Source: Nonomuraea spiralis (GTDB taxonomy: Bacteria > Actinomycetota > Actinomycetes > Streptosporangiales > Streptosporangiaceae). From it: a DNA stretch of 64,000 nt. Each line of letters begins with the position of its first letter. Positions within the stretch are counted from its first letter, which is position 1. The translations under genes and the position numbers were made by a program. Of the stretch, positions 38,161 through 47,068 are shown piece by piece. A model generated the notes under the pieces. It saw nothing but the letters and a program-made list of their open reading frames with translations. It made no database searches and had not been told where the DNA came from. The DNA is taken from assembly GCF_014648435.1 (NCBI RefSeq), contig NZ_BMRC01000018.1, positions 1-64,000 on the forward strand, in the 5' to 3' direction.

Positions 38161-38601
38161 ATGCGTAAGTCCATGCTCATCCCCGGTCTCGCCACCGTGG
38201 CCGTCCTGGTGGCGGGCGGCGGAGCTGCCGCGTACGCCTCCTCCCTCGACCAGAGCCCCGCCCCCACCTCCTCCCAGTCCTCCGCCGCCCCCTCCGAGCA
38301 GGCCCCCGAGAACGAGGCCGCCACGCCTGCGGAGAGCGCGGACCCCAACGAGGGCACGCAGGAAGACGCACAGGGCCAGCAGACCGAGGCCGAGGACGGC
38401 AACGACGACCAGGGCGCCGAGAAGGCCGAGGCCGAGGACGGCCAGGACGACCAGGGCGCCGAGAAGGCCGAGGCTGAGGACGGCCAGGACGACAAGGGGC
38501 AGGAAGCCGGCTCCGAGACCCAGGAGGGCAAGCAGGGCCAGGCGGGCGACCAGCACGACCAGGAGGGCAAGGGCGACGCCTCCGAGCCCGAGGACAGCTG
38601 A
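38161..38601 (+). CDS. Secreted acidic repeat protein
   Basis: 146 residues. Signal peptide about 1-26 (LIPGLATVAVLVAGGGAAAY). The rest is disordered, rich in Glu, Asp, Gln, Gly and Ala, and contains near-identical repeats of about 14 residues (EAEDGQDDQGAEKA, three copies with variation). There is no anchor or enzymatic motif. Highly charged secreted peptides of this kind may bind cations or wall material; that is speculation. ATG 38161 has GGAG 8-9 nt upstream. A 15-bp terminator follows, so it is a single-gene unit. Confidence 0.75.
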   Translation: MRKSMLIPGLATVAVLVAGGGAAAYASSLDQSPAPTSSQSSAAPSEQAPENEAATPAESADPNEGTQEDAQGQQTEAEDGNDDQGAEKAEAEDGQDDQGAEKAEAEDGQDDKGQEAGSETQEGKQGQAGDQHDQEGKGDASEPEDS

Positions 38602-38609
38602 GCCAGGCG

Positions 38610-38644
38610 CCGGGCCCCGCCGACTCGTCGTCGGCGGGGCCCGG
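38610..38644 (+). terminator. Strong terminator of acidic repeat protein gene
   Basis: 15-bp perfect stem (38610-38624 with 38630-38644) and TCGTC loop, 9 bp past the stop codon. The 200 bp after it, up to 38851, hold no gene. Confidence 0.8.
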
Positions 38645-38851
38645 TCCACTCCTGAACTGTTCGGCGCTCGCCTCTGCCGTTGCCGCGGCAGGTCAGCGGC
38701 ACTGCCGGCCTTCCGGCAAGTCTGTCCGGCCGCACGGCAAGACCCTCCGCCACCACGGGCGCCGGCTCGGCCGGGCGGCCATGGCCTACAAGCGGCCCAG
38801 TACCCGCCCCCCGAAATTCGGGTCACTGACCGTAATCGATAGGTTGCTCAA

Positions 38852-39919
38852 ATGATGAGCCGGGTGGTGGGCGCGGTGCAGCGGCGGCTACTGGCATTGA
38901 TGATCGTCTGCTACCTGCTGGCTGCCGTCGTGCCGCGGCCGGGCGAGGCATTGCGGGCGATGGCGCTTGGATCGGGGGGACCGGTCACGGTGCCCATGGT
39001 CTTGCTGGCTGTGATGTTGTCGACCGCCGGTCTCGGGGTGCGGGTGCGGGATCTGCGCACCGTGGCGGGTCGGCCCCTGAGGTTGGCGTCGGGCGTGGCG
39101 ATGAACGCGCTCCTGCCTGTGGTGCTCTTGCCGGTTGCCGCGATCTGCCTGCGAGCCTGGCCCGATGCCGCGGAGGTGGAGTGCCTAGCGGTCGGTCTGC
39201 TGCTGGTGCTGGCCATGCCGATCGCCGGCGGAGCGGCGTCATGGGGGCAGAACGCCGGCGGCAACGTGCCCTTGGTGGTCGCCATGGTCGTGGGCTCGAC
39301 GCTGCTCAGTCCTGTCACGGTTCCGTGGGGGTTGACCGTGTCCGCCGCCCTGGTCGGCCCAGGGGGCGCCCGCAGCCTTGATGACACGGCGCGGCTCGAC
39401 GGGCTGGCCGGGACAGCGGGCGCGGGCGCGTTCGCGCTGGCCTTGATCGTGCTGCCCTCGCTGGCCGGGATCCTCGGGCGGGCCATGCTCGGGGAGCGGC
39501 GAGCGGCACGCATCGCGCCGACCATCAAGCTGGTCAACATCGTGAACATCCTGCTGCTGTGCTATCTCAACGCCTCCGGCGCGCTCGGGCAGGCGCTGTC
39601 GCCCCCCGACCCTGACTTCCTGGCCCTGGCCGTCGGCGTGGCCGGCGCGGTCTGCTGCCTGTCCTTCCTCGTCGGCAGGTGGATGTCCCGATGGACCCGA
39701 TGTGACACTCCCGACGGCATCTCCCTCACCTTCGCCACCGGCATGAACAACACCAGCGCGGCGGCGGTCCTGGCCACAGGCTGGTTCGCGCACCGTCCGC
39801 AGGTCCTCGTGCCGATCCTGGCCTACAGCCTGCTGCAGAAGCTCGCCGCCAGTCTGTTCGGAACCCGGCCGCCATCGCCACCTACGGCTCCTGTCGTCTC
39901 CCCTCCCGCGCCGTCTTGA
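38852..39919 (+). CDS. BASS-family (bile acid:sodium symporter-like) transporter
   Basis: 355-residue membrane protein with about ten helices (LLALMIVCYLLAAVVPRPGE, VTVPMVLLAVMLSTAGLGVR, LAVGLLLVLAMPIAGGAASW, SLTFATGMNNTSAAAVLATG). The crossover motif region GMNNTSAA resembles the sodium-binding segment of BASS transporters. It probably imports an organic anion with Na+. ATG 38852, with a second ATG directly after. No operon partner. Confidence 0.75.
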   Translation: MMSRVVGAVQRRLLALMIVCYLLAAVVPRPGEALRAMALGSGGPVTVPMVLLAVMLSTAGLGVRVRDLRTVAGRPLRLASGVAMNALLPVVLLPVAAICLRAWPDAAEVECLAVGLLLVLAMPIAGGAASWGQNAGGNVPLVVAMVVGSTLLSPVTVPWGLTVSAALVGPGGARSLDDTARLDGLAGTAGAGAFALALIVLPSLAGILGRAMLGERRAARIAPTIKLVNIVNILLLCYLNASGALGQALSPPDPDFLALAVGVAGAVCCLSFLVGRWMSRWTRCDTPDGISLTFATGMNNTSAAAVLATGWFAHRPQVLVPILAYSLLQKLAASLFGTRPPSPPTAPVVSPPAPS

Positions 39920-40047
39920 CGGCGCCGTTCAGCTACACCGGATGCGCGGCTGGATCTTCGAACTTCGACCGGCTCGCCCATCGCACGCCGTCACCACCGC
40001 CCGCCACTGGAGATTCAGCTCTGTCGTGTGAGCAGCCGCTCCCGCGG

Positions 40048-41370
40048 CTACTGCACTGGCAACGCGGCAAGTCTGCGCGAGAAGCGGCGCAGGAGCAGTG
40101 CGGCTGTGGCGGTAAGGCCGCCGAGCAGACCCAGCCAGGTGCCCACAACGCCCAGACCGGCCGGTCCCGCCAGCAGGGCCGCAAGGGGAAGACCCACAAG
40201 CCAGTAGCCGACCAAGGTCAGCCGGAAGCCGCTCTTGGTGTCGTCGAGACCGCGCAGCAGACCGACGCCGATGTTCTGGGCGCAGTCGACGAACTGCATG
40301 ACGGCGGCCACCATGAGCAGGCTGGTGGCGATGGTGAGCGCCGTTCCGGCCTCGGTGCCGAGGAACGGGCGCAAGACGAGGCCGGGCAGCGTGAGGTACA
40401 GCACCGTGACGAGGCCCATGACCGCAGCCCCGCAGGCGAGGGCGGCTCGCGCGATGCGCCGGGCCTGACCAGGCTGTCCCAGAGCCATCTGTCTGCTCAC
40501 TCCGATTGAGGCGGCGTGCGACAGGCCCACGGAGACCTGGAAGACGATGTAGACGAGCTGGTTGACGGCGGTGTGCGCGGCCAGGGCGGCGGCGCCGGAT
40601 GTGCCGATGAGCAGGGCGACGACGGAGAAGAACCCGGCCTCGGAGCCATAGGTCGCCGCGATCGGCAGGCCGAGCCCGGTGAGCCGGCGCACCGTCACGG
40701 GACGGGCCTGCCAGAAGCGAAGGGTGAGCGCCGGGGCCAGCTCCGGGTCCCGGCGGGCGGAGGCGTACAAGGCGACGAACGTCGCCAGGTAGACGGCGCT
40801 GGTCGCGATGCCGATCCCGGTCAGCCCGAGCGGGCGGATGAGTGCGGCGTTGAGTACGGCGTTGACCACGATCGAGGCCAGGGTGATGCGCAACAGCGCC
40901 TGCGGGCGGCGCATGCCGACGGTGAACTGCCGAAGCGCCTGGAACCACAGGCAGGGCAGCAGACCGGGTGCCAGCGCCCACAGCATCGGCCGCATCCGCT
41001 CGATCACCGCCGGTTCCTGCCCCAGCAGGGTGACTGCCTCGCCGATCAGCACCATGGCCGCACCGCCGACGAGACCCGCGATGGTCGCCAGCGCCATCGC
41101 GGCGCGGACCAGGTCGCCGGCATCCTCTCCGCGCGCGTGGGCGGCGGCGACCTGGTTGCCGACGGCCGTCACCAGGCCGACGCCCATGGTGCGCAGCTGG
41201 TTGAAGATCACCATGGCCAGTCCACCCGCCGCCAGCGCCTGCACGCCGAGCAGGCCGAGCATCACGGTGTCGGTGGTGGTGAGGGCGACCTGGGCGAGCT
41301 GGGTGAGGGCGAGGGGGACGGCGAGTCCGGCCAGTTCGCGTACGTCGTGGCGCAGGGGGGACGTTGTCAC
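40048..41370 (-). CDS. MATE-family efflux transporter
   Basis: 440 residues, twelve membrane segments in two MATE repeats (LAGLAVPLALTQLAQVALTT, TDTVMLGLLGVQALAAGGLA; GLGLPIAATYGSEAGFFSVV). Exports cationic or small organic molecules with H+ or Na+. It is divergent from a peptide/nickel-type ABC importer, and the shared 63-bp gap contains a textbook DtxR/IdeR iron box. Both transporters should therefore be on when iron is scarce, which suggests MATE exports a metallophore. Start ATG or GTG at 41370. Confidence 0.88.
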   Translation of the reverse strand: MTTSPLRHDVRELAGLAVPLALTQLAQVALTTTDTVMLGLLGVQALAAGGLAMVIFNQLRTMGVGLVTAVGNQVAAAHARGEDAGDLVRAAMALATIAGLVGGAAMVLIGEAVTLLGQEPAVIERMRPMLWALAPGLLPCLWFQALRQFTVGMRRPQALLRITLASIVVNAVLNAALIRPLGLTGIGIATSAVYLATFVALYASARRDPELAPALTLRFWQARPVTVRRLTGLGLPIAATYGSEAGFFSVVALLIGTSGAAALAAHTAVNQLVYIVFQVSVGLSHAASIGVSRQMALGQPGQARRIARAALACGAAVMGLVTVLYLTLPGLVLRPFLGTEAGTALTIATSLLMVAAVMQFVDCAQNIGVGLLRGLDDTKSGFRLTLVGYWLVGLPLAALLAGPAGLGVVGTWLGLLGGLTATAALLLRRFSRRLAALPVQ

Positions 41371-41386
41371 GCCGTTTTCTCTCCCT

Positions 41387-41405
41387 TTAGGATAGGCAAA
41401 CCTAA
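41387..41405. promoter_or_regulatory. Iron box (DtxR/IdeR/DmdR operator)
   Basis: TTAGGATAGGCAAACCTAA, a near-perfect match to the actinobacterial iron box (TTAGGTTAGGCTAACCTAA, 17 of 19). It is placed between the divergent MATE and ABC operon starts, overlapping the likely promoters of both. The iron-loaded repressor would shut both off. Confidence 0.88.
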
Positions 41406-41433
41406 GTAGACTAATGATACGAATGAGGACGAA

Positions 41434-42984
41434 GTGGACCTGAGCAGGCGTCAGCTTCTCATGACCGCAGGAGGAGCGAGCCTAGCGACGCTGCTCGCGG
41501 CCTGCGGCGGCGGGTCGGAGCCCGGCTCCACCCCTGCGCCCCAATCCGCTCAGGCCAAGCCCGCCAGCGGCGGCACCCTGCGCGTCGGCGCACTGGGCAA
41601 GGCGAGCGCGATCACCCGCGACCCCCACGGGACTCAGGCCAACGAGAGCGACTACCTGATCATCAGCCTGATCTACGACACGCTGACCGCCCCCGGCGCC
41701 ACCGCCAACACCGCACCCCGCCTGGCCGGCGCGTGGAAGGCCGACAAGGACGTCAAGACCTGGCGCTTCACGCTGGCGCCCGGTGCGACCTTCCACGACG
41801 GCACCCCGGTGACCGCCGAGGACGTCGCCTGGTCGCTGCGCCGCCTGCGTGACACCCCCGCCGGTCCGGCCCGGCTGCCGGGGGTCACCTCCGGCAACAT
41901 CAAGGCGGACGGTGACAGCGTCGTCCTCACCTCCGACTACCCCAACGCCGATCTGCCGCTGATGATGCGGCTCACCACGTTCGTCCTGAAGAAGGACACC
42001 ACGGAGGTGGCCGGTGCGCCGGGCACCGGCCCGTTCAAGCTCGACTGGTACCGCGACGGCAACGCCCGCCTGGTGCGCAACGACAACTGGTACGCCGGCA
42101 AGCCGTACCTGGACGCGATCGAGGTGAAGATCTTCGAGAGCCCGCAGGCCTTGGCCAACGCGTTGCTGGCCGGACAGATCGACGTCGCCTCCAACGTGGG
42201 CGCCGTGGCCGCCCGGGTCGCCGCCAGCCGGCCCGGCGTGCAGGTGCTGCGCCGGCCCGACGACATGGCGATGCCGATCGTCATGCGCACCTCCGAAGGT
42301 AGCCCGTACGCCGACCCCCGGGTCCGGGAGGCTCTGAGGCTGGCCGTGGACCGTGAGGCGATGGTCAAGCAGGTGCTCAGCGGCTACGGCAAGGTCGCCA
42401 ACGACGTACTCGGCACCGGCGATCCCGCCTACGCCAAGGACCTGCCCCAGCGTGCGCGTGACCTGGCCCGTGCCAGGCAGTTGCTGCAGGAGGCCGGTTT
42501 CGACCTGTCCAAGAGCTACCCGCTGCACACCACCGACGACATCGCGGGACTGGCCGAGTCCGCGGCGCTGTTCGCCACGCAGGTGCGGGAGGTGGGCGTG
42601 CAGATCGAGGTCGTCAAGCAGGACTCCGGCGCCTTCTGGGACAAGACCTGGCTCAAGGGAGACCTGTACACCACTTACTGGGGCACCAACGACTCGGTGC
42701 TGTTCTTCGCCAGCAAGCTGCTGCTGACCGGCGCCGGACAGAACGAGTCCGGCTGGAGCGACGCCGCCTTCGACCAGGCATACAAGGACGCCGTCGGCAC
42801 CCTGGACGAGGCCGCCAGAAGCAAGGCGTTGCGCACACTGCAGGAGATCGAGCACGAGCGCTCCGGTTACGTGCTGTGGGGCATGGCCGACGGCATCGAC
42901 CTGGCCGCGGCGGCCGTGCGCGACCTGCCGAAGCTGCCCGGCTACGGACGCGTGCAGCTTGAGCGGGTATGGCTGGCTCGCTGA
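41434..42984 (+). CDS. Family 5 solute-binding lipoprotein (peptide/nickel type)
   Basis: 516 residues. Twin-arginine-like signal with lipobox (LSRRQLLMTAGGASLATLLA, then AC). The SBP_bac_5 fold is evident: YDTLTAPGATANTAPRLAGA, WRFTLAPGATFHDGTPVTAE, DVAWSLRRL, VREALRLAVDREAMVKQVLS. This class binds oligopeptides, nickel chelates or metal-opine complexes. Regulation by the iron box 29 bp upstream points to a metal chelate here. GTG 41434. The permease gene overlaps its 3' end by 16 bp. Confidence 0.88.
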   Translation: MDLSRRQLLMTAGGASLATLLAACGGGSEPGSTPAPQSAQAKPASGGTLRVGALGKASAITRDPHGTQANESDYLIISLIYDTLTAPGATANTAPRLAGAWKADKDVKTWRFTLAPGATFHDGTPVTAEDVAWSLRRLRDTPAGPARLPGVTSGNIKADGDSVVLTSDYPNADLPLMMRLTTFVLKKDTTEVAGAPGTGPFKLDWYRDGNARLVRNDNWYAGKPYLDAIEVKIFESPQALANALLAGQIDVASNVGAVAARVAASRPGVQVLRRPDDMAMPIVMRTSEGSPYADPRVREALRLAVDREAMVKQVLSGYGKVANDVLGTGDPAYAKDLPQRARDLARARQLLQEAGFDLSKSYPLHTTDDIAGLAESAALFATQVREVGVQIEVVKQDSGAFWDKTWLKGDLYTTYWGTNDSVLFFASKLLLTGAGQNESGWSDAAFDQAYKDAVGTLDEAARSKALRTLQEIEHERSGYVLWGMADGIDLAAAAVRDLPKLPGYGRVQLERVWLAR

Positions 42985-43916
42985 CGGCGCTGCGGCTCGG
43001 CTGGCTGCTGGCCCGCAGGATCGGCCTGCTCGCGGCGCTGCTCGCGCTGATCTTCCTCGTCGTGGAGGCGTTGCCGGGCGACGCCGCCGACGCGACCGCC
43101 GAGCGCGGGGAAAGCGTCGCCGACGTCGCCCGGCGACGCGCCCTGCTCGGCCTGGACCAGCCGGTGTTCGTACGGTTCCTGCGCTGGATGGCCGCGTTGC
43201 CCACCGGCGACCTGGGCGTGTCGGCCCGCGGTGAGAAGGTCTGGGACCTGCTGTCCGGGCCGCTGCCCAACACCCTCGTGCTGGGCGGCCTGGCTCTGGT
43301 CGTCACCGTCGTCACGGCGCTGGCCGTGGGCTGCTGGGCCGCGCTGCACCCCGGGTCGGTGACCGATCGGGCGATCTCGGCCTCGGCCACGGCCGTGCTG
43401 GCGTTGCCCGAGTTCGTGATCGCGGTGGCGCTGGTGCTGGTGTTCGCGTTGTGGACAGGCGTGCTGCCGGCGGCGACGCTCGCCGGAGCGGACGGCTCTC
43501 CCGCCTCCTGGACCATGCTGGTGCTGCCGGTGCTGGCACTGACGATCCCGCAGATCGGATGGAATGCCCGGATCGTCCGCGGCGCGATCGCCGATGAGTC
43601 ACGAGCACCGCACGTGCTCGCCGCCGTCCTGGACGGCCTGCGCCCCCGGCGCGTTCTCACCCACCACCTGCTGCCCGGCGCGCTGCCCGCCATCGCCGTG
43701 GGCGCGGCGACCTCCACCGGCATGCTGCTGGGCGGAGCGGTCGCCGTAGAGACGATCTTCAACTACCCCGGGGTCGGCGCGCTCCTGGCCGGAGCCGTGG
43801 CAGACCGGGACACCCCGATCATCGCCGGCGTCGTGGCACTGACCGGGCTCGCGATCACGTGCGTGCTGCTGATCGCTGACCTGATCCGCTCCTGGGCCGC
43901 GGGAGGCCGCCTGTGA
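42969..43916 (+). CDS. ABC permease, DppB/NikB type
   Basis: 315 residues with six membrane segments. The conserved N-terminal segment RIGLLAALLALIFLVVEALP, the LGLDQPVFVRFLRWM motif, and an EAA-like loop (NARIVRGAIADESRAPHVLA) are present, and it ends in VAVETIFNYPGVGALL, a hallmark of this class. It forms the channel with the following DppC-type permease. It overlaps genes on both sides. Confidence 0.9.
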   Translation: MAGSLTALRLGWLLARRIGLLAALLALIFLVVEALPGDAADATAERGESVADVARRRALLGLDQPVFVRFLRWMAALPTGDLGVSARGEKVWDLLSGPLPNTLVLGGLALVVTVVTALAVGCWAALHPGSVTDRAISASATAVLALPEFVIAVALVLVFALWTGVLPAATLAGADGSPASWTMLVLPVLALTIPQIGWNARIVRGAIADESRAPHVLAAVLDGLRPRRVLTHHLLPGALPAIAVGAATSTGMLLGGAVAVETIFNYPGVGALLAGAVADRDTPIIAGVVALTGLAITCVLLIADLIRSWAAGGRL

Positions 43917-44707
43917 CGCGCCTACTGCCCGCGCTGGTCCTGCTCCTGCTGGCGCTCGGCGGACCGTTCCTGGCCCCCGCGCCGATGGACCAGCCGGTCA
44001 CCGTTCCCTACGGGCCTGCCGGAGCCGATGGCGCGCTGCTCGGCGGCGACCAGCTCGGCCGCGACGTCCTGAGCAGACTCCTGTACGGGGGGCGCGACCT
44101 GGTGCTGTCCTCCGTCGCCGTGGCGGTCCTCGTCACCGCGATCGCCGCAGTGCTGGGCGTGGCCGGAGCGCTGCATCCCCGCTTCGGCCGCTTCGTCGAG
44201 CGGGCAACCGACGTGTTCATGCTGCTGCCTGCCGTCCTGGGCATCCTGCTGGTCACCCAGGCGTGGCCGAGCGGCGGCTCGTCTGCCCTCGTGATCGCCG
44301 CCGTCGCGCTCGGCGTGCCGTTCGCCGTCCGGTTCATGACCGCCGCCGCGGCACCCGTCGTGGCCACCGGCTATGTCGAAGCGGCCGTCGCCGGTGGCGA
44401 GCGCACCTGGCATCTCATTATCCGCGAGGTGCTGCCGAATCTGCGTTCCACCGTGCTGGCCCTGTTCGGGCTGCGTTTCGTGGAAGGCGTGTATGTGATC
44501 TCCACCGCCGCCTTCCTCCAGATCGGCCCACAGCCCCCGGCCGCCGACTGGGCGCTGATGATCCGCGAGAACAGCGCCGGGCTCGTCCTCAACCCCTGGG
44601 CCGTGCTGGCGCCCGGCATCGCGATCGCCGCGCTGGCGATGAGCGTCAACCTGGCCGCCGACGCGCTGACGCCCAAGATACGCACCTCGGAGGTGGCGGT
44701 CCTGTGA
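43913..44707 (+). CDS. ABC permease, DppC/NikC type
   Basis: 264 residues with the DppC hallmark GGDQLGRDVLSRLLYGGRDL and an EAA loop (YVEAAVAGGERTWHLIIREV, LPN). Its start GTG overlaps the DppB-type gene by 4 bp (GTGA), and its stop overlaps the ATPase start. Confidence 0.9.
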   Translation: MTRLLPALVLLLLALGGPFLAPAPMDQPVTVPYGPAGADGALLGGDQLGRDVLSRLLYGGRDLVLSSVAVAVLVTAIAAVLGVAGALHPRFGRFVERATDVFMLLPAVLGILLVTQAWPSGGSSALVIAAVALGVPFAVRFMTAAAAPVVATGYVEAAVAGGERTWHLIIREVLPNLRSTVLALFGLRFVEGVYVISTAAFLQIGPQPPAADWALMIRENSAGLVLNPWAVLAPGIAIAALAMSVNLAADALTPKIRTSEVAVL

Positions 44708-46080
44708 GCCCGTATGCCCAGGTGACCGGCCTCACCGTGGCTGCTCCCGGCGGACCCGCGTTGCTGGCGGGCGTCGATTTGACCGCCCATCCCGGGCGCG
44801 TCCTGGCCTTGGTGGGCGCCTCAGGCTCAGGGAAGACCACCCTGCTGCGCGCGCTGCTGGGAGACCTGCCCCCGCGCGCCGCCCGTCAGGCGGGACAGGC
44901 GCGGGTGCTCGGCGTGGACGTGTTCGGCTGCGGCCCGGACGCCCTGCGCGAGCTGCGACGCCGACGGCTGGCCTTCGTCGGCCAGGACCCCGGCTCGGCG
45001 CTCAACCCCAGGATGCGCGTGGCCGCCGTCGTCGCCGAGACCGGCACCGGACTGACCCGTGACGACATCGCCGACCTGCTCGGCGAGGTCGGCCTGGCCG
45101 ATGTCCCCGATCTGGCCCGGCGTCGTACGGTCGAGCTCTCCGGCGGCCAGCAGCGCAGGGTCGCGCTGGCCAGGGCGCTGGCCCGCCGTCCCGACCTGCT
45201 GCTCCTGGACGAGCCCACCGCCGGCCTCGACCCCGCTGCCCGCTCGGAGATCGGGACGCTGCTGCGACGCCTGGCCAGGGAACAGGGAATCGCGGTGGTG
45301 ATGTCCTGCCACGACCGAGACCTCGTCGCCGAGGTGGCCGACGACGTCCTGGAACTGCCCGGCGGCCTGCCCGCCCAGTCATCGGCGCCCCGGCCGCCGG
45401 GCGGCTCCCGCGCGGCTGCCCAGGAGGCGGGGCTGCGCGCCGAAGGGCTGGCCGCGCATGTCGGGCCCGCGCGCCTGCACGTGCTGCGCGGCGTAGACCT
45501 GCACGCACCGGCAGGAGTCGCGGTCGGCGTCGTCGGCCCCTCAGGCTCGGGCAAGACCACGCTGCTGCGCGCCCTGGTCGGCCTGCACCCGCGCTCGGCC
45601 GGCACCCTCACCCTCGACGGCCTCACTCTGCACCCTGACGTGCGGCGCCGTGGGCGGGAACTGCAGCGCCGGGTGCAGTTCGTCCCGCAGAACCCCATGG
45701 GAGCGCTGAATCCCTCGGTCACCGTGGGGGATGCCCTGCTGAGGCCGGTACGGCTGCACCGCCGGCGCCCACGACCAGCAGGACCGCAGCGCGTGGATGA
45801 ACTGCTGGAACAGGTCGGGCTGAGCCCCGGCCACGCCGGCCGATACCCGCATGAGCTGTCGGGCGGCCAGCGCCAGCGGGTCTCCATCGCACGTGCCCTG
45901 GCCGCCGAACCCGACGTGCTGATCTGCGACGAAGTCACCTCGGCTCTGGACGACGGGACCGCCCGTGCGGTCATGGACCTGCTGACCGGCCTGCGGGAGG
46001 CACAGGGCACGGCCGTGATCTTCGCATCTCACGATCTGCGACTCGTCCAGGAGTACGCCGACAACGTCCTGACAGTCTGA
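44704..46080 (+). CDS. Fused double ABC ATPase (DppDF/NikDE in one chain)
   Basis: 458 residues with two complete nucleotide-binding domains. The first has GASGSGKTT, LSGGQQRRVALARAL and LLLLDEPTAGLD; the second, from about residue 245, has GPSGSGKTT, LSGGQRQRVSIARAL and VLICDEVTSALD. Fusion of the two ATPases of this transporter class is common in actinobacteria. Last gene of the iron-box operon. GTG 44704 (GTGA overlap). Confidence 0.92.
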   Translation: MSPYAQVTGLTVAAPGGPALLAGVDLTAHPGRVLALVGASGSGKTTLLRALLGDLPPRAARQAGQARVLGVDVFGCGPDALRELRRRRLAFVGQDPGSALNPRMRVAAVVAETGTGLTRDDIADLLGEVGLADVPDLARRRTVELSGGQQRRVALARALARRPDLLLLDEPTAGLDPAARSEIGTLLRRLAREQGIAVVMSCHDRDLVAEVADDVLELPGGLPAQSSAPRPPGGSRAAAQEAGLRAEGLAAHVGPARLHVLRGVDLHAPAGVAVGVVGPSGSGKTTLLRALVGLHPRSAGTLTLDGLTLHPDVRRRGRELQRRVQFVPQNPMGALNPSVTVGDALLRPVRLHRRRPRPAGPQRVDELLEQVGLSPGHAGRYPHELSGGQRQRVSIARALAAEPDVLICDEVTSALDDGTARAVMDLLTGLREAQGTAVIFASHDLRLVQEYADNVLTV

Positions 46081-46229
46081 CCCTCGACGCCTGCCTCAGC
46101 GGGCGGGCGGCGAGCCGTTCGGGCCTTCGAGGAGGCTGAGTGAAGAAATTGGCGCTAGGAACTTGATCTTCGTTTCGGTTCGATGACGAGGACTGTTTGC
46201 CCTGGTGGATGGGCTTACGGTCCTGGCTC

Positions 46230-46551
46230 ATGCCCTTCGAATTTCTTTCCGATGAGCAGGTGGCCCGATACGGCCGATTCCCCGAGGAGCCGTCGGCGTC
46301 CGAGCTGGAGCAGTTCTTCCGGCTGGACCGCGCGGCGCTGGACGCGCCGGCCGACAAGCGGCATCTGGTGGAACAGCCTGTACCTGGACGCCACCATCAA
46401 GCAACTGCGCGAGCAGGGCTTCCCGGTCACCGACGAGATGTGCGCACGGCTGTCGCCCATCGCCTACGAGCACATCAACTTCCTGGGCCGCTACGCCTTC
46501 ACTCGCGCCGATGTCGAGACCGGGCTGCGCCCCTTTCACCAGCTGGGATGA
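46230..46551 (+). pseudogene. Tn3-family transposase, both ends joined by a deletion
   Basis: Starts MPFEFLSDEQVARYGRFPEE, then LEQFFRLDRAALDAPADKRH, the first 45 residues of a Tn3 transposase (DUF4158). It then jumps with a frame change into the final residues: SLYLDATIKQLREQGFPVTD, EMCARLSPIAYEHINFLGRY, AFTRAD. About 850 central residues, including the DDE site, are gone. A similar N-terminal stub lies at 51208-51676. Confidence 0.75.
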
Positions 46552-46700
46552 CATCACCGCAGCGCACGAGCTCGGCCTGACACACTCATCACCGGCCGGA
46601 AGCGGGCTCGTGGCACATCCGCTCAGGAGGCCGACAGCCCGCGGACTGACGTGTCCGGCACGTCAGCGGCTGGTCAGGTCATCACCGCCGCATGGGCGAA

Positions 46701-46726
46701 CCCGCCCGATCGGTGGATCGGGCGGG
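46701..46726. terminator. GC-rich hairpin
   Basis: 11-bp perfect stem CCCGCCCGATC / GATCGGGCGGG with a GGTG loop. Terminator-like, but no intact gene ends close by; it probably belongs to a lost gene. Confidence 0.5.
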
Positions 46727-46778
46727 CTCTGGTCATGCGGGTCAGGTGGCGGACGGCGGCTTGAGTGGATCCGGCTGT

Positions 46779-46806
46779 GGGGGCGCAATCATCCGATTAC
46801 GCCCCC
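46779..46806. terminator. Second hairpin
   Basis: GGGGGCG pairs with CGCCCCC, continued inside by AATC/GATT after one mismatch, around an ATCC loop. It may terminate the minus-strand TetR gene, whose stop is 263 bp to the right, or be a relic. Confidence 0.4.
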
Positions 46807-47068
46807 ATGCGTATCGGGGTTTGATCGACAGTGGAACGGCCAGTGGCGTTACTGATTCGGCACGCGCAGGAGGTGCGGAGGGGAAGGAGACCTGCCAGGC
46901 CTGGGCCTCCTGGCTTCGTTGGTGAGCAGTGGGAGCGATTGCTGGTCGCTCCGGGCAGCGGTTAGCTCCCTTGCGGTGCGTGAATGTTGGTGAGAAGTAA
47001 GAGCGTTCGTCGTCGCGGTGCCGTCGGTTCCCAGGCGATGACTCCACCGCACGAGGCAGGCAGCTGAT

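Larger units (their letters stand above)
46552..47068. other. Non-coding stretch with two strong hairpins
   Basis: About 515 bp without a supportable gene. Two hairpins (46701-46726 and 46779-46806) dominate the middle. The remainder shows no repeats. Confidence 0.45.
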
